DNA from: Pedobacter glucosidilyticus DSM 23534
Lineage (GTDB): Bacteria > Bacteroidota > Bacteroidia > Sphingobacteriales > Sphingobacteriaceae
Reading direction: 5' to 3'
DNA length: 64,000 nt
Assembly: GCF_000425145.1 (NCBI RefSeq)
Contig: NZ_AULF01000009.1
Span: 140,098-204,097 of the forward strand
This document shows positions 1-10,100 of the stretch, piece after piece (within the stretch, counting starts at the first letter, position 1; each line of letters starts with the position of its first letter). The notes beneath the pieces were generated by a model. The model did not search any database. It was given only the letters and a program-made list of their open reading frames with translations, and was not told the origin of the DNA. The position numbers and the translations under genes were made by a program.

Positions 1-60
1 TCAACGGTAGAATAGAGGTCTCCAAAACCTTTGATCAGGGTTCGAATCCTTGTTCCCGTG
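1..60 (+). tRNA. trpT: tRNA-Trp (anticodon CCA), 5' end outside the window
   Basis: The anticodon arm is 15-31, a five-pair stem closing a seven-base loop with anticodon CCA at 22-24. The T arm is 36-52 with the TTCGAAT loop, followed by the 3' acceptor strand 53-59 and discriminator G60. No CCA tail is encoded (CTA follows), so the tail must be added by a nucleotidyltransferase such as the one at 13803-15215. The 5' acceptor strand and part of the D arm lie before base 1. tRNA-Trp directly before secE is a common bacterial order, usually with tuf upstream. Confidence 0.93.
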
Positions 61-74
61 CTAAAGCAATACAA

Positions 75-269
75 ATGGCTAATTTTGCAGAATATATTAA
101 AGAATCTTACACAGAGCTTACTGAAAAAGTAACTTGGCCAACTTGGGGTGAATTGCAGAATAGTGCTATCATAACCTTAGTGGCTTCTCTTATCATTGCA
201 TTAATCATATTTGCAATGGATGAGTCTGCAGGTAATCTGATTAAATTAATTTATAAGTCATTCGTATAA
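75..269 (+). CDS. secE: preprotein translocase subunit SecE
   Basis: This is the small SecE subunit that clamps SecY in the inner-membrane SecYEG channel. The 64-residue protein is the short single-spanning form found in most bacteria. It has an amphipathic N-terminal helix, the family motif VTWPTWGEL around residues 19-27, and one membrane helix at about 30-48. It starts 15 bases after the tRNA and is followed 11 bases later by nusG, the standard secE-nusG pair. No promoter is visible in between, so it is probably co-transcribed with the tRNA. Confidence 0.95.
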   Translation: MANFAEYIKESYTELTEKVTWPTWGELQNSAIITLVASLIIALIIFAMDESAGNLIKLIYKSFV

Positions 270-280
270 TATAATTAAAG

Positions 281-823
281 ATGAGCGACCAATTAAAGTG
301 GTATGTAGTAAGAGCGGTAAGTGGGAAGGAAAAAAAAGTAAAGCAATATATAGATGCTGAAATCAGTCGTTTAGAGCTTACTCATTTGGTTCCTCAGGTT
401 TTAATACCTATGGAAAAATACTATCAGATGCGTGATGGTAAAAAAATCGCTAAAGAAAGAAACTACTACCCAGGGTATGTTTTAATAGAAGCTGCTTTAA
501 ATGCAGAGTTAGAATTAATCATCAAAAATATCAATAGTGTTATCGGCTTCTTAGGAGATAAAAGCGGAAACGCTGTCCCGTTAAGACCGGCAGAAGTTAA
601 TCGTATCTTAGGTAAGGTTGACGAGATGGCACAACAAGGAGAGATGATTAATATTCCTTATTATGTAGGTGAAAACATCAAAGTGATGGATGGTCCTTTC
701 AATGGCTTCTCTGGAGTTATTGAAGAAGTGAATGAGGAAAAGAAAAAATTAAAGGTTATGGTTAAGATTTTTGGAAGAAGAACTCCATTAGAACTTAACT
801 ATATGCAAGTAGAGAAAGAGTAA
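281..823 (+). CDS. nusG: transcription termination/antitermination protein NusG
   Basis: NusG binds RNA polymerase at the clamp, suppresses pausing and can link transcription to Rho or the ribosome. The 180-residue protein has an N-terminal NGN domain (about 5-110, beginning with WYVVRAVSGKEKKV) and a C-terminal KOW domain (about 128-178, with VMDGPFNGFSGVIEEV). Length and domain order are normal. It lies between secE and the L11 operon; a heptad-repeat spacer starts two bases after its stop codon. Confidence 0.96.
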   Translation: MSDQLKWYVVRAVSGKEKKVKQYIDAEISRLELTHLVPQVLIPMEKYYQMRDGKKIAKERNYYPGYVLIEAALNAELELIIKNINSVIGFLGDKSGNAVPLRPAEVNRILGKVDEMAQQGEMINIPYYVGENIKVMDGPFNGFSGVIEEVNEEKKKLKVMVKIFGRRTPLELNYMQVEKE

Positions 824-824
824 A

Positions 825-902
825 AAGTATAAAGTAGTAAGTATAAAGTATCAAGATTATATAGGTGCTAAATACTAATAACTAGATACTAAATACTAAT
901 AA
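825..902 (+). repeat. heptad-periodic intergenic repeat, nusG-rplK spacer
   Basis: Bases 825-859 read as five consecutive 7-mers of the form AAGTATA, AAGTAGT, AAGTATA, AAGTATC, AAGATTA. Bases 868-902 read as five more 7-mers of the form CTAAATA, CTAATAA, CTAGATA. The two halves are roughly inverted relative to each other (AAGTAT against ATACTA), so a long imperfect hairpin is possible. It starts two bases after the nusG stop. Other arrays with the same period are at 7057-7119, 15293-15313 and 17005-17098. Confidence 0.7.
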
Positions 903-905
903 AAG

Positions 906-954
906 ATGGATATGAGCTCAACAAAAGAATGCTTCCACATTAATTAACGTTGAG
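906..954 (+). promoter_or_regulatory. possible rplK leader (stem and 13-codon reading frame)
   Basis: CTCAAC at 917-922 is complementary to GTTGAG at 949-954, which would close a stem 17 bases before the rplK start. A 13-codon frame with ATG at 906 and TAA ending at 947 lies inside it. In other bacteria L1 represses the L11-L1 operon by binding the leader mRNA, so a structured site is expected here. I could not identify the L1 consensus, so the assignment is weak and the reading frame may be chance. Confidence 0.22.
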
Positions 955-971
955 AAATAAATAAATAGAAA

Positions 972-1415
972 ATGGCAAAAGTAGTCAGTGCGTTAATCAA
1001 ATTACAAATCAAGGGTGGCGCTGCAAATCCATCACCTCCAGTTGGTCCGGCATTGGGAGCAAAAGGGGTGAACATTATGGAGTTTTGCAAGCAATTTAAT
1101 GCTCGTACCCAAGATAAACCAGGGAAAGTTCTTCCGGTTGTAATTACTGTTTACGCAGATAAATCTTTCGATTTTATCATCAAAACTCCACCAGTAGCTA
1201 TCCAATTAATGGAAGTTACTAGCATTAAAAGTGGATCTGCAGAACCTAACCGTAAAAAAGTTGCTAGCGTAACTTGGGAACAGGTAGAGGTTATTGCAAA
1301 AGATAAAATGCCTGATTTGAATGCATTCACAGTAGAATCAGCAATGAGAATGGTAGCTGGTACCGCCCGTAGTATGGGTATAAACGTTACAGGAAACGCT
1401 CCCTGGAACAATTAA
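972..1415 (+). CDS. rplK: 50S ribosomal protein L11
   Basis: L11 binds the GTPase-associated region of 23S rRNA at the base of the L7/L12 stalk. At 147 residues it is slightly longer than the usual 141-143 and matches the whole family. The N-terminal domain shows the proline-rich segment [15 protein letters not shown] (about 15-29); the rRNA-binding C-terminal domain ends in [12 protein letters not shown]. It begins the ribosomal-protein part of the cluster and is followed 22 bases later by rplA. Confidence 0.97.
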   Translation: MAKVVSALIKLQIKGGAANPSPPVGPALGAKGVNIMEFCKQFNARTQDKPGKVLPVVITVYADKSFDFIIKTPPVAIQLMEVTSIKSGSAEPNRKKVASVTWEQVEVIAKDKMPDLNAFTVESAMRMVAGTARSMGINVTGNAPWNN

Positions 1416-1437
1416 TTAAACAACAAAGTTAAAGACA

Positions 1438-2136
1438 GTGGCTAGATTAACAAAAAATCAAAAGACAGCACTTTCCAAACTTGAAGCTGGTAAAGCTTAC
1501 TCTTTAAAAGAGGCAGCTAACCTGGTTAAAGATATCACAACAACTAAATTTGATGCATCGGTAGATATTGATGTTCGTTTAGGTGTTGATCCACGTAAAG
1601 CCAATCAAATGGTTCGTGGTATTGCTACTTTACCTCATGGTACCGGTAAGACAGTACGCGTTTTAGCATTAGTAACTCCTGACAAGGAAGAAGAAGCTAA
1701 AGCTGCAGGTGCTGATCACGTAGGTTTGGACGAGTATATTGCTAAGATTGAGAGTGGTTGGACAGATATCGATATTATTATTACTACTCCTAGCTGTATG
1801 GCTAAAGTTGGTAAATTAGGTCGTATTTTAGGTCCACGTAACTTAATGCCTAACCCTAAGTCAGGTACTGTAACCCAAGAAGTTGGTAAAGCAGTTGCTG
1901 ATGTTAAAGGTGGTAAAATCGACTTTAAAGTTGATAAAACAGGTATTATCCATTGCTCAATAGGTAAAGTATCTTTCCCTGCTGATAAAATTTATGATAA
2001 TGCTTTGGAGGTTCTTCAAATCATTTCAAAATTGAAACCATCAGCTGCTAAAGGAACATATTTTAAGAGTATTCATTTATCTTCAACTATGTCTCCTGGA
2101 ATTGAAATTGAAACTAAAACAGTAGCGGGAATTTAA
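1438..2136 (+). CDS. rplA: 50S ribosomal protein L1
   Basis: L1 forms the mobile stalk near the ribosomal E site and in many bacteria represses its own operon. The 232-residue protein is full length and contains the conserved [19 protein letters not shown] segment near 137-155. The start is GTG; no in-frame ATG gives the usual MARLTKNQK beginning. The stop codon is only 4 bases before rplJ, so the four ribosomal genes are very probably one transcript. Confidence 0.96.
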   Translation: MARLTKNQKTALSKLEAGKAYSLKEAANLVKDITTTKFDASVDIDVRLGVDPRKANQMVRGIATLPHGTGKTVRVLALVTPDKEEEAKAAGADHVGLDEYIAKIESGWTDIDIIITTPSCMAKVGKLGRILGPRNLMPNPKSGTVTQEVGKAVADVKGGKIDFKVDKTGIIHCSIGKVSFPADKIYDNALEVLQIISKLKPSAAKGTYFKSIHLSSTMSPGIEIETKTVAGI

Positions 2137-2140
2137 GATT

Positions 2141-2659
2141 ATGAGAAAAGAAGAAAAACACGAAGTTGTTTCTGCTTTAGCTGAACAAATGAAAGAGTAC
2201 GGTAATTTCTATATTACTGATACATCTGATTTAACAGTGGCAAAAATCAATAATATTCGCCGCAAATGTTTTGAGAACGAAATTGGTATACAGGTTGTAA
2301 AAAACACACTTATCAGAAAAGCTTTAGAGCAATTAGATGGTGATGTTGCACCTTTATTCGATGTTCTTAAAGGTTCATCTTCTGTGATGTTTTCTACTAC
2401 AGGAAACGCACCTGCAAAGCTTATTAAAGCTTTAAGAAAAGAAGGTGATAAACCAGTTTTAAAAGCAGCATATATTGATTTCACTGCATTTATCGGAGAT
2501 AACCAGTTAGACGCTCTAGTTAATCTTAAATCTAGAGAAGAGCTTATTGGCGATATCATCGGTTTATTACAGTCACCAGCGAAGAATGTTGTTTCAGCAC
2601 TTCAATCTGGAGGAAACAAATTGGCAGGAATTGTCAAAACTTTACAAGAAAGAGGTTAA
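2141..2659 (+). CDS. rplJ: 50S ribosomal protein L10
   Basis: L10 is the stalk base that carries L7/L12 dimers on its C-terminal helix. Its 172 residues are a normal length, beginning MRKEEKHEVVSALAEQMK and with the typical central KNTLIRKAL motif. The gap to rplA is only 4 bases. The long L10-binding leader that precedes rplJ in gamma-proteobacteria and Firmicutes therefore has no room here, and any L10 feedback must act elsewhere. Confidence 0.96.
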   Translation: MRKEEKHEVVSALAEQMKEYGNFYITDTSDLTVAKINNIRRKCFENEIGIQVVKNTLIRKALEQLDGDVAPLFDVLKGSSSVMFSTTGNAPAKLIKALRKEGDKPVLKAAYIDFTAFIGDNQLDALVNLKSREELIGDIIGLLQSPAKNVVSALQSGGNKLAGIVKTLQERG

Positions 2660-2719
2660 CCAAATACCTGAAATTTGGAATTAGTAAAACAAAAAGTAAA
2701 ATTTTAAAAATTAAATATA

Positions 2720-3097
2720 ATGGCAGATTTAAAAGCGTTTGCTGAGCAGTTAGTAAACTTATCAGTTAAAGAAGTAAACGAATTAGCTCAAATTTTAAAA
2801 GATGAGTATGGTATTGAGCCTGCTGCTGCTGTTGCAGTTGCTGGTCCTGCTGCTGCTGGTGATGCACCTGCTGCTGCTGAAGAGAAAACATCTTTTGATG
2901 TAATCTTGAAAGATGCTGGTGGTCAGAAATTAGCGGTTGTTAAATTAGTTAAAGACTTAACTGGTTTAGGCTTAAAAGAAGCTAAAGATTTAGTTGATGG
3001 TGCACCTAAAGAATTAAAAGCTGGTGTTGCTAAAGACGAAGCTGAAGCTCTTAAAAAACAATTAGAAGAAGCAGGAGCTGTTGTTGAGATTAAATAA
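2720..3097 (+). CDS. rplL: 50S ribosomal protein L7/L12
   Basis: L7/L12 is the multicopy stalk protein that recruits and activates translational GTPases. The N-terminal dimerisation domain is about 1-30, followed by an Ala/Pro-rich hinge at about 35-55 and the C-terminal factor-binding domain with [17 protein letters not shown]. Length (125) is normal. It is separated from rplJ by 60 bases and from rpoB by a 157-base spacer containing three hairpins. Confidence 0.97.
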   Translation: MADLKAFAEQLVNLSVKEVNELAQILKDEYGIEPAAAVAVAGPAAAGDAPAAAEEKTSFDVILKDAGGQKLAVVKLVKDLTGLGLKEAKDLVDGAPKELKAGVAKDEAEALKKQLEEAGAVVEIK

Positions 3098-3120
3098 TTA
3101 GAGTCTCTCTACAAAATATA

Positions 3121-3214
3121 GCCTTAAACTCCCTCCGTTAAAACGGATTGGAGTTTATGGCTTTTGGTGTATATCACCAATTTTAATAAAAATACTGAAT
3201 GGTTGTTCAGTATT
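3121..3214 (+). promoter_or_regulatory. rplL-rpoB spacer with three hairpins (probable attenuator)
   Basis: The first hairpin pairs 3121-3132 with 3150-3161 (12 positions, one mismatch), has an inner stem CCGT/ACGG, and is followed by only four T residues, which suits a leaky terminator. The second pairs TTGGTG (3164-3169) with CACCAA (3175-3180). The third pairs AATACTGAA (3191-3199) with TTCAGTATT (3206-3214). Partial termination or RNA processing between rplL and rpoB is well known in E. coli and would explain more ribosomal protein than polymerase. That role here is inferred. Confidence 0.6.
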
Positions 3215-3254
3215 AATCGAATTTTCGGTTTAGTTTAACTAAAATTTTAGACCC

Positions 3255-6200
3255 TTGGCAAACAAAAGCAATCAAAGGATAAACTTTGCTCAAAGTAAGC
3301 ATGTAATTGATTATCCTGATTTTCTGGATGTTCAAATCCAATCGTTCAAGGAATTCTTTCAGTTAGAAACCACTTCAGATAACCGTCATACAGAAGGGTT
3401 ATTTAAAGTTTTTGCTGAAAACTTTCCGATCTCAGACTCGAGAAACATATTTGTTTTAGAATTTCTGGATTACTTTATTGATCCACCTCGTTATGATATA
3501 CAAGAGTGTATTGAGCGTGGGCTAACTTACAGTGTACCTCTTAAGGCAAAATTAAGATTGTCTTGTAATGATGAGGAACACGAAGATTTTGAAACAATTG
3601 TTCAAGATGTTTATTTAGGGACTATTCCTTATATGACACCTAAAGGAACTTTTGTTATCAATGGTGCAGAACGTGTAATTGTTTCTCAGCTACACCGCTC
3701 ACCAGGTGTATTTTTCGGTGTAAGTCGTCATACAAACGGTAGTAAATTATACTCAGCCCGTGTTATTCCTTTCAAAGGTTCATGGATAGAGTTTGCTACA
3801 GACGTTAACAATGTGATGTATGCTTACATAGACCGTAAAAAGAAATTCCCTGTAACTACACTTTTAAGAGCAATTGGTTATGATTCTGATAAAGATATAT
3901 TAGAATTATTTGACTTAGCAGATGAAGTTAAGGTTAGCAAATCTGGACTTAAAAAATATGTAGGTCGTAAACTTGCTGCAAGAGTTCTTAAGAAATGGGT
4001 AGAAGATTTTGTGGATGAAGATACAGGTGAAGTTGTTTCTATTGATAGAAATGAAATTATTCTTGAAAGAGAAACCATTTTAGAAGATGATCATATCGAT
4101 ATGATTGTTGATGCTGGTGTTAAAACTTTAATTCTTTCTAAAGAAGATAGCAACAGCGGAGACTATACTATCATTTATAATACTTTACAAAAAGATACTT
4201 CTAACTCTGCTAAAGAAGCGGTAGAACATATCTACAGACAATTACGTAACGCAGAACCACCTGATGAGGAAACCGCTCGTGGTATCATCGATCGTTTATT
4301 CTTCTCAGATAAACGTTATGATTTAGGTGATGTTGGTCGTTACCGTATCAATCGTAAGTTAAAATTAGATACTCCTGTGGAGACTAAAGTTTTAACTAAG
4401 ATGGATATTATTGCGATTGTTAAATACTTAATCAAATTAATTAACTCTAAAGAAGATGTTGATGATATCGATCACTTATCTAACCGTCGTGTTCGTACTG
4501 TTGGTGAGCAACTTTATGCTCAGTTTGGAGTAGGTTTATCAAGAATGGCAAGAACCATTCGTGAGCGTATGAATATCCGTGACAACGAGGTATTTACGCC
4601 AACTGATTTGATCAATGCTCGTACCTTATCTTCAGTAATCAATTCTTTCTTTGGAACTAACCAGTTATCTCAATTCATGGATCAAACCAATCCATTGGCT
4701 GAGATTACTCACAAACGTCGTTTATCGGCCTTAGGTCCAGGTGGTTTATCTAGAGAGAGAGCTGGTTTTGAGGTTCGTGACGTTCACTACACGCACTACG
4801 GCCGTTTATGTACTATTGAAACTCCAGAAGGACCAAACATTGGTTTGATTTCTTCTCTTTGCGTACATGCTAAAATTAATAACCTTGGATTTATTGAAAC
4901 TCCTTACCGTAAAGTTGTTGAGGGTAAGGTAGCAGTAGACCAACCAGTTATTTACTTAAGTGCAGAGGATGAAGATGGTATGACCATCGCACAAGCGAAT
5001 GCACAATATGATGAAAAAGGAAATTATGTTGACGATAAAGTAAAAGCAAGATATGAAGGCGACTTCCCGGTAATTGAGCCAGAAAAACTTGATTATATGG
5101 ATGTATCTCCAAATCAGATTACTTCTATTGCGGCTTCATTAATTCCTTTCTTAGAGCATGATGATGCGAACAGAGCTTTGATGGGATCTAACATGCAACG
5201 TCAAGCTGTACCATTATTACGTCCAGAAGCTCCTGTAGTAGGTACAGGTTTAGAAGGTCGTGTTGCTCGTGACTCAAGAACTTTGATCAACGCAGAAGGT
5301 AATGGTGTTGTTGAGTATGTTGATGCTAATAAGATTACTATTAAATATGATAGAACAGAAGATGATACTTTAGTTTCATTTGATGGAGAATCTAAATCAT
5401 ATAACTTAATTAAATTTAAGAAAACCAACCAAAGTACTTGTATCAACCTAAAGCCAATTGTTAAAAAAGGACAAAGAGTTGAAAAAGGTCAGGTTCTTTG
5501 CGAAGGTTATGCTACACAAGATGGTGAATTAGCCCTTGGAAGAAACTTAAAAGTTGCTTTCATGCCTTGGCAAGGTTACAACTTTGAAGATGCTATCGTA
5601 ATCTCTGAAAGAGTTGTTTCTCAGGACATCTTTACTTCTCTTCATATTGAAGAATTTGAATTAGAAGTGCGTGATACAAAACGTGGTGAAGAGGAGTTAA
5701 CTCCGGATATTCCTAACGTTTCTGAGGAAGCTACTAAAGATTTAGATGAAAACGGTATCATTAGAGTAGGTGCTGAAGTTAAAGAAGGTGATATTCTTAT
5801 CGGTAAAATCACTCCTAAGGGAGAATCAGACCCTTCACCAGAAGAGAAACTTTTAAGAGCAATTTTCGGAGATAAAGCTGGTGATGTTAAAGATGCATCT
5901 TTAAAAACTCCACCTTCAATCAATGGTGTTGTTATTGATACTAAATTATTTTCAAGAGCTAAGAAAACTTCTAAAGCAGAAGAAAAAGCAGCTTTAGACA
6001 AATTAGAAGCAAGACATGAGAAAGCTGTAAGAGAGCTTCGTGAAACCTTGGTTGAGAAATTGTTTACTATCGTAAATGGTAAAACTTCACAAGGTGTTTA
6101 CAATGTTTACAAAGAGCTTTTAATTGCTAAAGGTGTTAAGTTTACGCAGAAGTTATTAATGGAATTGGATTACAATCACATTAATCCAACGAAATGGACA

Positions 6201-7055
6201 ACTGATGAGGACAAAAACGAATTGATAAAAGCGCTTCTACATAATTTCAATATTAAAGTTAACGAAGAATTAGGTGCTTACCGCAGAGATAAATTTGCTA
6301 TCAGTGTGGGTGATGAGCTTCCTTCAGGTATCGTTCAAATGGCGAAAGTTTATGTTGCTAAGAAACGTAAATTAAAAGTAGGTGATAAAATGGCTGGTCG
6401 TCACGGTAATAAGGGTATAGTTGCTCGTATCGTTCGTGATGAAGATATGCCTTTCCTTGCTGATGGAACTCCAGTTGATATCGTGTTAAACCCACTAGGT
6501 GTACCTTCTCGTATGAACCTTGGACAGATTTACGAAACTGTTTTAGGTTGGGCAGGTAAAGAATTAGGGTTGAAATTTGCAACTCCAATTTTTGATGGTG
6601 CATCTCATGATGAGGTTGAACATTATGTAAAAGAAGCTGGTGTACCAGAATCAGGAAGAACATACTTGTACAATGGCTTAACTGGAGAGCGTTTTGACCA
6701 ACCAACAACCGTAGGTATCATCTATATGTTGAAACTAGGGCACATGGTTGATGATAAAATGCATGCTCGTTCAATAGGACCATACTCATTAATTACACAA
6801 CAACCATTAGGTGGTAAAGCACAATTTGGTGGTCAGCGTTTTGGTGAGATGGAGGTTTGGGCACTTGAAGCGTTTGGTGCTGCTAACATTCTACAAGAGA
6901 TATTAACAGTTAAATCTGATGATGTTGTAGGAAGAGCAAAAACTTACGAAGCAATTGTTAAAGGTGAAAATCTTCCAACTCCAGGTGTTCCAGAATCATT
7001 CAACGTATTGGTTCATGAACTAAGAGGATTAGGTTTAGATATTACATTAGATTAA
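3255..7055 (+). CDS. rpoB: DNA-directed RNA polymerase subunit beta
   Basis: This is the beta subunit of the core RNA polymerase. At 1266 residues it is the usual Bacteroidota length. The rifampicin-pocket segment reads [20 protein letters not shown] and keeps the Asp, His and downstream Ser positions of rifampicin-sensitive enzymes. The C-terminal region contains [14 protein letters not shown] and [20 protein letters not shown]. The start is TTG at 3255; it gives the expected [12 protein letters not shown] beginning, and no upstream in-frame ATG or GTG fits. It follows a structured spacer and precedes rpoC by 74 bases of heptad repeat. Confidence 0.97.
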   Translation: MANKSNQRINFAQSKHVIDYPDFLDVQIQSFKEFFQLETTSDNRHTEGLFKVFAENFPISDSRNIFVLEFLDYFIDPPRYDIQECIERGLTYSVPLKAKLRLSCNDEEHEDFETIVQDVYLGTIPYMTPKGTFVINGAERVIVSQLHRSPGVFFGVSRHTNGSKLYSARVIPFKGSWIEFATDVNNVMYAYIDRKKKFPVTTLLRAIGYDSDKDILELFDLADEVKVSKSGLKKYVGRKLAARVLKKWVEDFVDEDTGEVVSIDRNEIILERETILEDDHIDMIVDAGVKTLILSKEDSNSGDYTIIYNTLQKDTSNSAKEAVEHIYRQLRNAEPPDEETARGIIDRLFFSDKRYDLGDVGRYRINRKLKLDTPVETKVLTKMDIIAIVKYLIKLINSKEDVDDIDHLSNRRVRTVGEQLYAQFGVGLSRMARTIRERMNIRDNEVFTPTDLINARTLSSVINSFFGTNQLSQFMDQTNPLAEITHKRRLSALGPGGLSRERAGFEVRDVHYTHYGRLCTIETPEGPNIGLISSLCVHAKINNLGFIETPYRKVVEGKVAVDQPVIYLSAEDEDGMTIAQANAQYDEKGNYVDDKVKARYEGDFPVIEPEKLDYMDVSPNQITSIAASLIPFLEHDDANRALMGSNMQRQAVPLLRPEAPVVGTGLEGRVARDSRTLINAEGNGVVEYVDANKITIKYDRTEDDTLVSFDGESKSYNLIKFKKTNQSTCINLKPIVKKGQRVEKGQVLCEGYATQDGELALGRNLKVAFMPWQGYNFEDAIVISERVVSQDIFTSLHIEEFELEVRDTKRGEEELTPDIPNVSEEATKDLDENGIIRVGAEVKEGDILIGKITPKGESDPSPEEKLLRAIFGDKAGDVKDASLKTPPSINGVVIDTKLFSRAKKTSKAEEKAALDKLEARHEKAVRELRETLVEKLFTIVNGKTSQGVYNVYKELLIAKGVKFTQKLLMELDYNHINPTKWTTDEDKNELIKALLHNFNIKVNEELGAYRRDKFAISVGDELPSGIVQMAKVYVAKKRKLKVGDKMAGRHGNKGIVARIVRDEDMPFLADGTPVDIVLNPLGVPSRMNLGQIYETVLGWAGKELGLKFATPIFDGASHDEVEHYVKEAGVPESGRTYLYNGLTGERFDQPTTVGIIYMLKLGHMVDDKMHARSIGPYSLITQQPLGGKAQFGGQRFGEMEVWALEAFGAANILQEILTVKSDDVVGRAKTYEAIVKGENLPTPGVPESFNVLVHELRGLGLDITLD

Positions 7056-7056
7056 T

Positions 7057-7119
7057 AAGGCCGAAGGCCGAAAGCTTAAAGCGTAATGCTTTAAGCTTTT
7101 AGCATTCTGCTTTTAGCTT
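7057..7119 (+). repeat. heptad-periodic intergenic repeat, rpoB-rpoC spacer
   Basis: Nine consecutive 7-mers fill the spacer: AAGGCCG twice, then AAAGCTT, AAAGCGT, AATGCTT, TAAGCTT, TTAGCAT, TCTGCTT and TTAGCTT. Every one has GC, or its equivalent, at positions 4-5 of the unit. Within it, 7072-7082 is perfectly complementary to 7088-7098 (11 bp, loop of 5), so the rpoBC message would carry a strong hairpin. It starts one base after the rpoB stop. Confidence 0.75.
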
Positions 7120-7129
7120 AAGAAAGAAT

Positions 7130-10100
7130 ATGTCTTACAAAAAGGATAATAAAATAAAAAGTAATTTTACCTCAATTACCATTAGCTTATCTTCTCCTGA
7201 AGCAATTTTGGAAAGATCAAGTGGTGAGGTATTAAAGCCTGAGACAATCAACTACAGAACGTATAAGCCAGAACGTGATGGTTTATTTTGCGAGCGTATT
7301 TTTGGTCCGGTGAAAGATTACGAATGCCATTGCGGTAAATATAAGCGTATTCGTTATAAAGGAATCGTTTGTGACCGTTGCGGTGTTGAGGTTACAGAGA
7401 AAAAAGTACGTCGTGAGCGTATGGGACACATCAACCTTGTTGTTCCTGTAGCGCATATTTGGTATTTCAGATCTTTACCTAATAAAATTGGTTACTTATT
7501 AGGTTTGCCAACTAAAAAATTAGATTTAATCATTTACTACGAGCGTTACGTAGTTATTCAATCTGGTTTAATGGCAGATCAAGGTATCAATTACATGGAC
7601 TTCTTAACAGAAGAAGAGTACCTTGATATCTTAGATAAATTACCTAAAGAAAATCAGTATTTGGATGATAAAGATCCAAATAAATTCATCGCTAAGATGG
7701 GTGCTGAGGCTTTAGAAGATTTACTAAAACGTCTTGATTTAGACACTTTATCTTATGATTTACGTCATCAAGCAGCTAATGAAACTTCTCAGCAACGTAA
7801 AAACGAAGCTTTAAAGCGTTTACAAGTTGTTGAAGCTTTCCGAGGTTCTCAAGGTCGTATAGAGAATAATCCAGAATGGATGATTGTTAAAATCGTTCCG
7901 GTTATTCCACCAGAATTACGTCCATTAGTGCCATTAGAAGGTGGTCGTTTTGCAACTTCAGATTTAAATGATCTTTATAGAAGAGTTATTATCCGTAATA
8001 ACCGTCTAAAAAGATTGATGGAAATTAAAGCTCCAGAAGTAATCTTACGTAACGAAAAACGTATGTTACAAGAAGCTGTTGACTCTTTATTTGACAACTC
8101 ACGTAAAGTGAATGCTGTTAAAACTGAAGGTAACAGAGCTTTAAAATCATTATCTGATATATTAAAAGGTAAACAAGGACGTTTCCGTCAAAACTTACTA
8201 GGTAAACGTGTGGATTATTCTGGACGTTCTGTAATTGTGGTAGGTCCTACCTTAAAATTACACGAATGTGGTTTACCTAAAGATATGGCAGCAGAGCTAT
8301 TCAAACCATTTATCATCCGTAAGATGATAGAAAGGGGAGTAGTTAAAACTGTTAAATCTGCTAAGAAAATTGTGGATAGAAAAGACCCTCTAGTTTGGGA
8401 TATTTTAGAGAACGTATTAAAAGGACATCCAGTTCTTTTAAACAGGGCTCCTACACTTCACCGTTTAGGTATCCAAGCATTCCAACCTAAATTAGTTGAA
8501 GGTAAAGCTATCCAATTACACCCATTAGTTTGTACTGCATTTAACGCGGATTTTGACGGTGACCAGATGGCTGTTCACGTACCACTAGGTAACGCTGCTG
8601 TTTTGGAAGCCCAAATCTTGATGTTAGCATCACATAACATTCTTAACCCTGCTAACGGAACTCCGGTAACGGTACCTTCTCAAGACATGGTTCTTGGTTT
8701 ATACTACATGACTAAAGGTCGTAAGTCTGAGCCAGGACACCCAGTAAGAGGTGAAGGTTCTATTTTCTATTCTTCGGAAGAGGTAACGATTGCCTACAAC
8801 GAGAAGCAAATAGATTTACATGCCTTCATTAAAGTAAAAGCTAAGGTTAAAGGTAAAGATGGTTCAATAGAAGCTAAAACTATTGAAACTACAGTTGGTA
8901 GAGTATTATTTAATGAAGTTGTACCAGAAGAGGTGGGTTTCATTAATGAATTGCTAACTAAAAAATCTCTTAGAGATATCATTGGGGAAGTTGTAAAAGT
9001 TACTGGTATGGCCAGAGCTGCAAATTTCTTAGATGAAATCAAAACTATGGGATTCCAGTATGCTTTCAGAGGAGGTTTATCTTTCAACTTGAAAGATTTA
9101 AATATTCCTACCGAGAAACATACTTTATTAGAGCAAGCTCGTAAAGAAGTTGATGAAGTAATGAATAACTATAACATGGGTTTCATTACCAACAACGAAC
9201 GTTACAACCAAATTATCGATATCTGGACGCGTATCAATAACAAACTGACATCGCATGTAATGCACCAGTTAACAAACGATAACCAAGGATTTAACTCTGT
9301 TTATATGATGTTAGATTCTGGAGCTCGTGGTTCTAAGGAGCAAATTCGTCAGCTTTGCGGTATGAGGGGATTGATGGCAAAACCTCAAAAATCAGGTTCA
9401 GGTGGTGAGATTATTGAGAACCCTATTCTTTCTAACTTTAAAGAAGGTTTATCAGTTCTTGAGTACTTTATCTCTACCCACGGTGCTCGTAAAGGTCTTG
9501 CGGATACAGCATTAAAAACTGCTGATGCTGGTTACTTAACTCGTCGTTTACATGATGTTGCTCAGGATATGGTTATTAAAGCACACGATTGTGGTACTTT
9601 AAGAGGTATGTTCACAACAGCTTTAAAAGATAACGAGGATATTGTTGAGCCATTATACGATAGAATTTTAGGTCGTACTTCATTACATGATGTTTACCAT
9701 CCATTAACTAATGAATTATTAGTTGGTGCTAATGAGGATATCACTGAAGAAATCGCGAAAGCCATAGAAGAGTCTCCGTTAGAAGGAGTTGAAATACGTT
9801 CTGTATTAACTTGTGAGGCTCCAAGAGGGGTTTGTGCACTTTGCTACGGAAGAAACTTAGCTTCTGGTAAACGTGTTCAAATGGGTGAGGCAGTTGGTGT
9901 AATTGCAGCACAGTCTATTGGTGAGCCGGGTACACAGTTAACACTTCGTACTTTCCACGTGGGTGGTACTGCATCTAACATTGCAGCAGAATCTCAAATC
10001 AATGCTAAATTTGATGGTGTTATCGAGTTTGAAAACATCAGAACTGTTGAGTATGACACAGAAGAAGGTAAAGTAGAAGTTGTTTTAGGTCGTTCTGGAG

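Noticed and set aside
5642..6001. Antisense frames in rpoB and rpoC (here a 119-codon example)
   Set aside because: They run opposite to highly conserved coding sequence, have no start signals, and their compositions are those expected from the complement of codon-biased genes.
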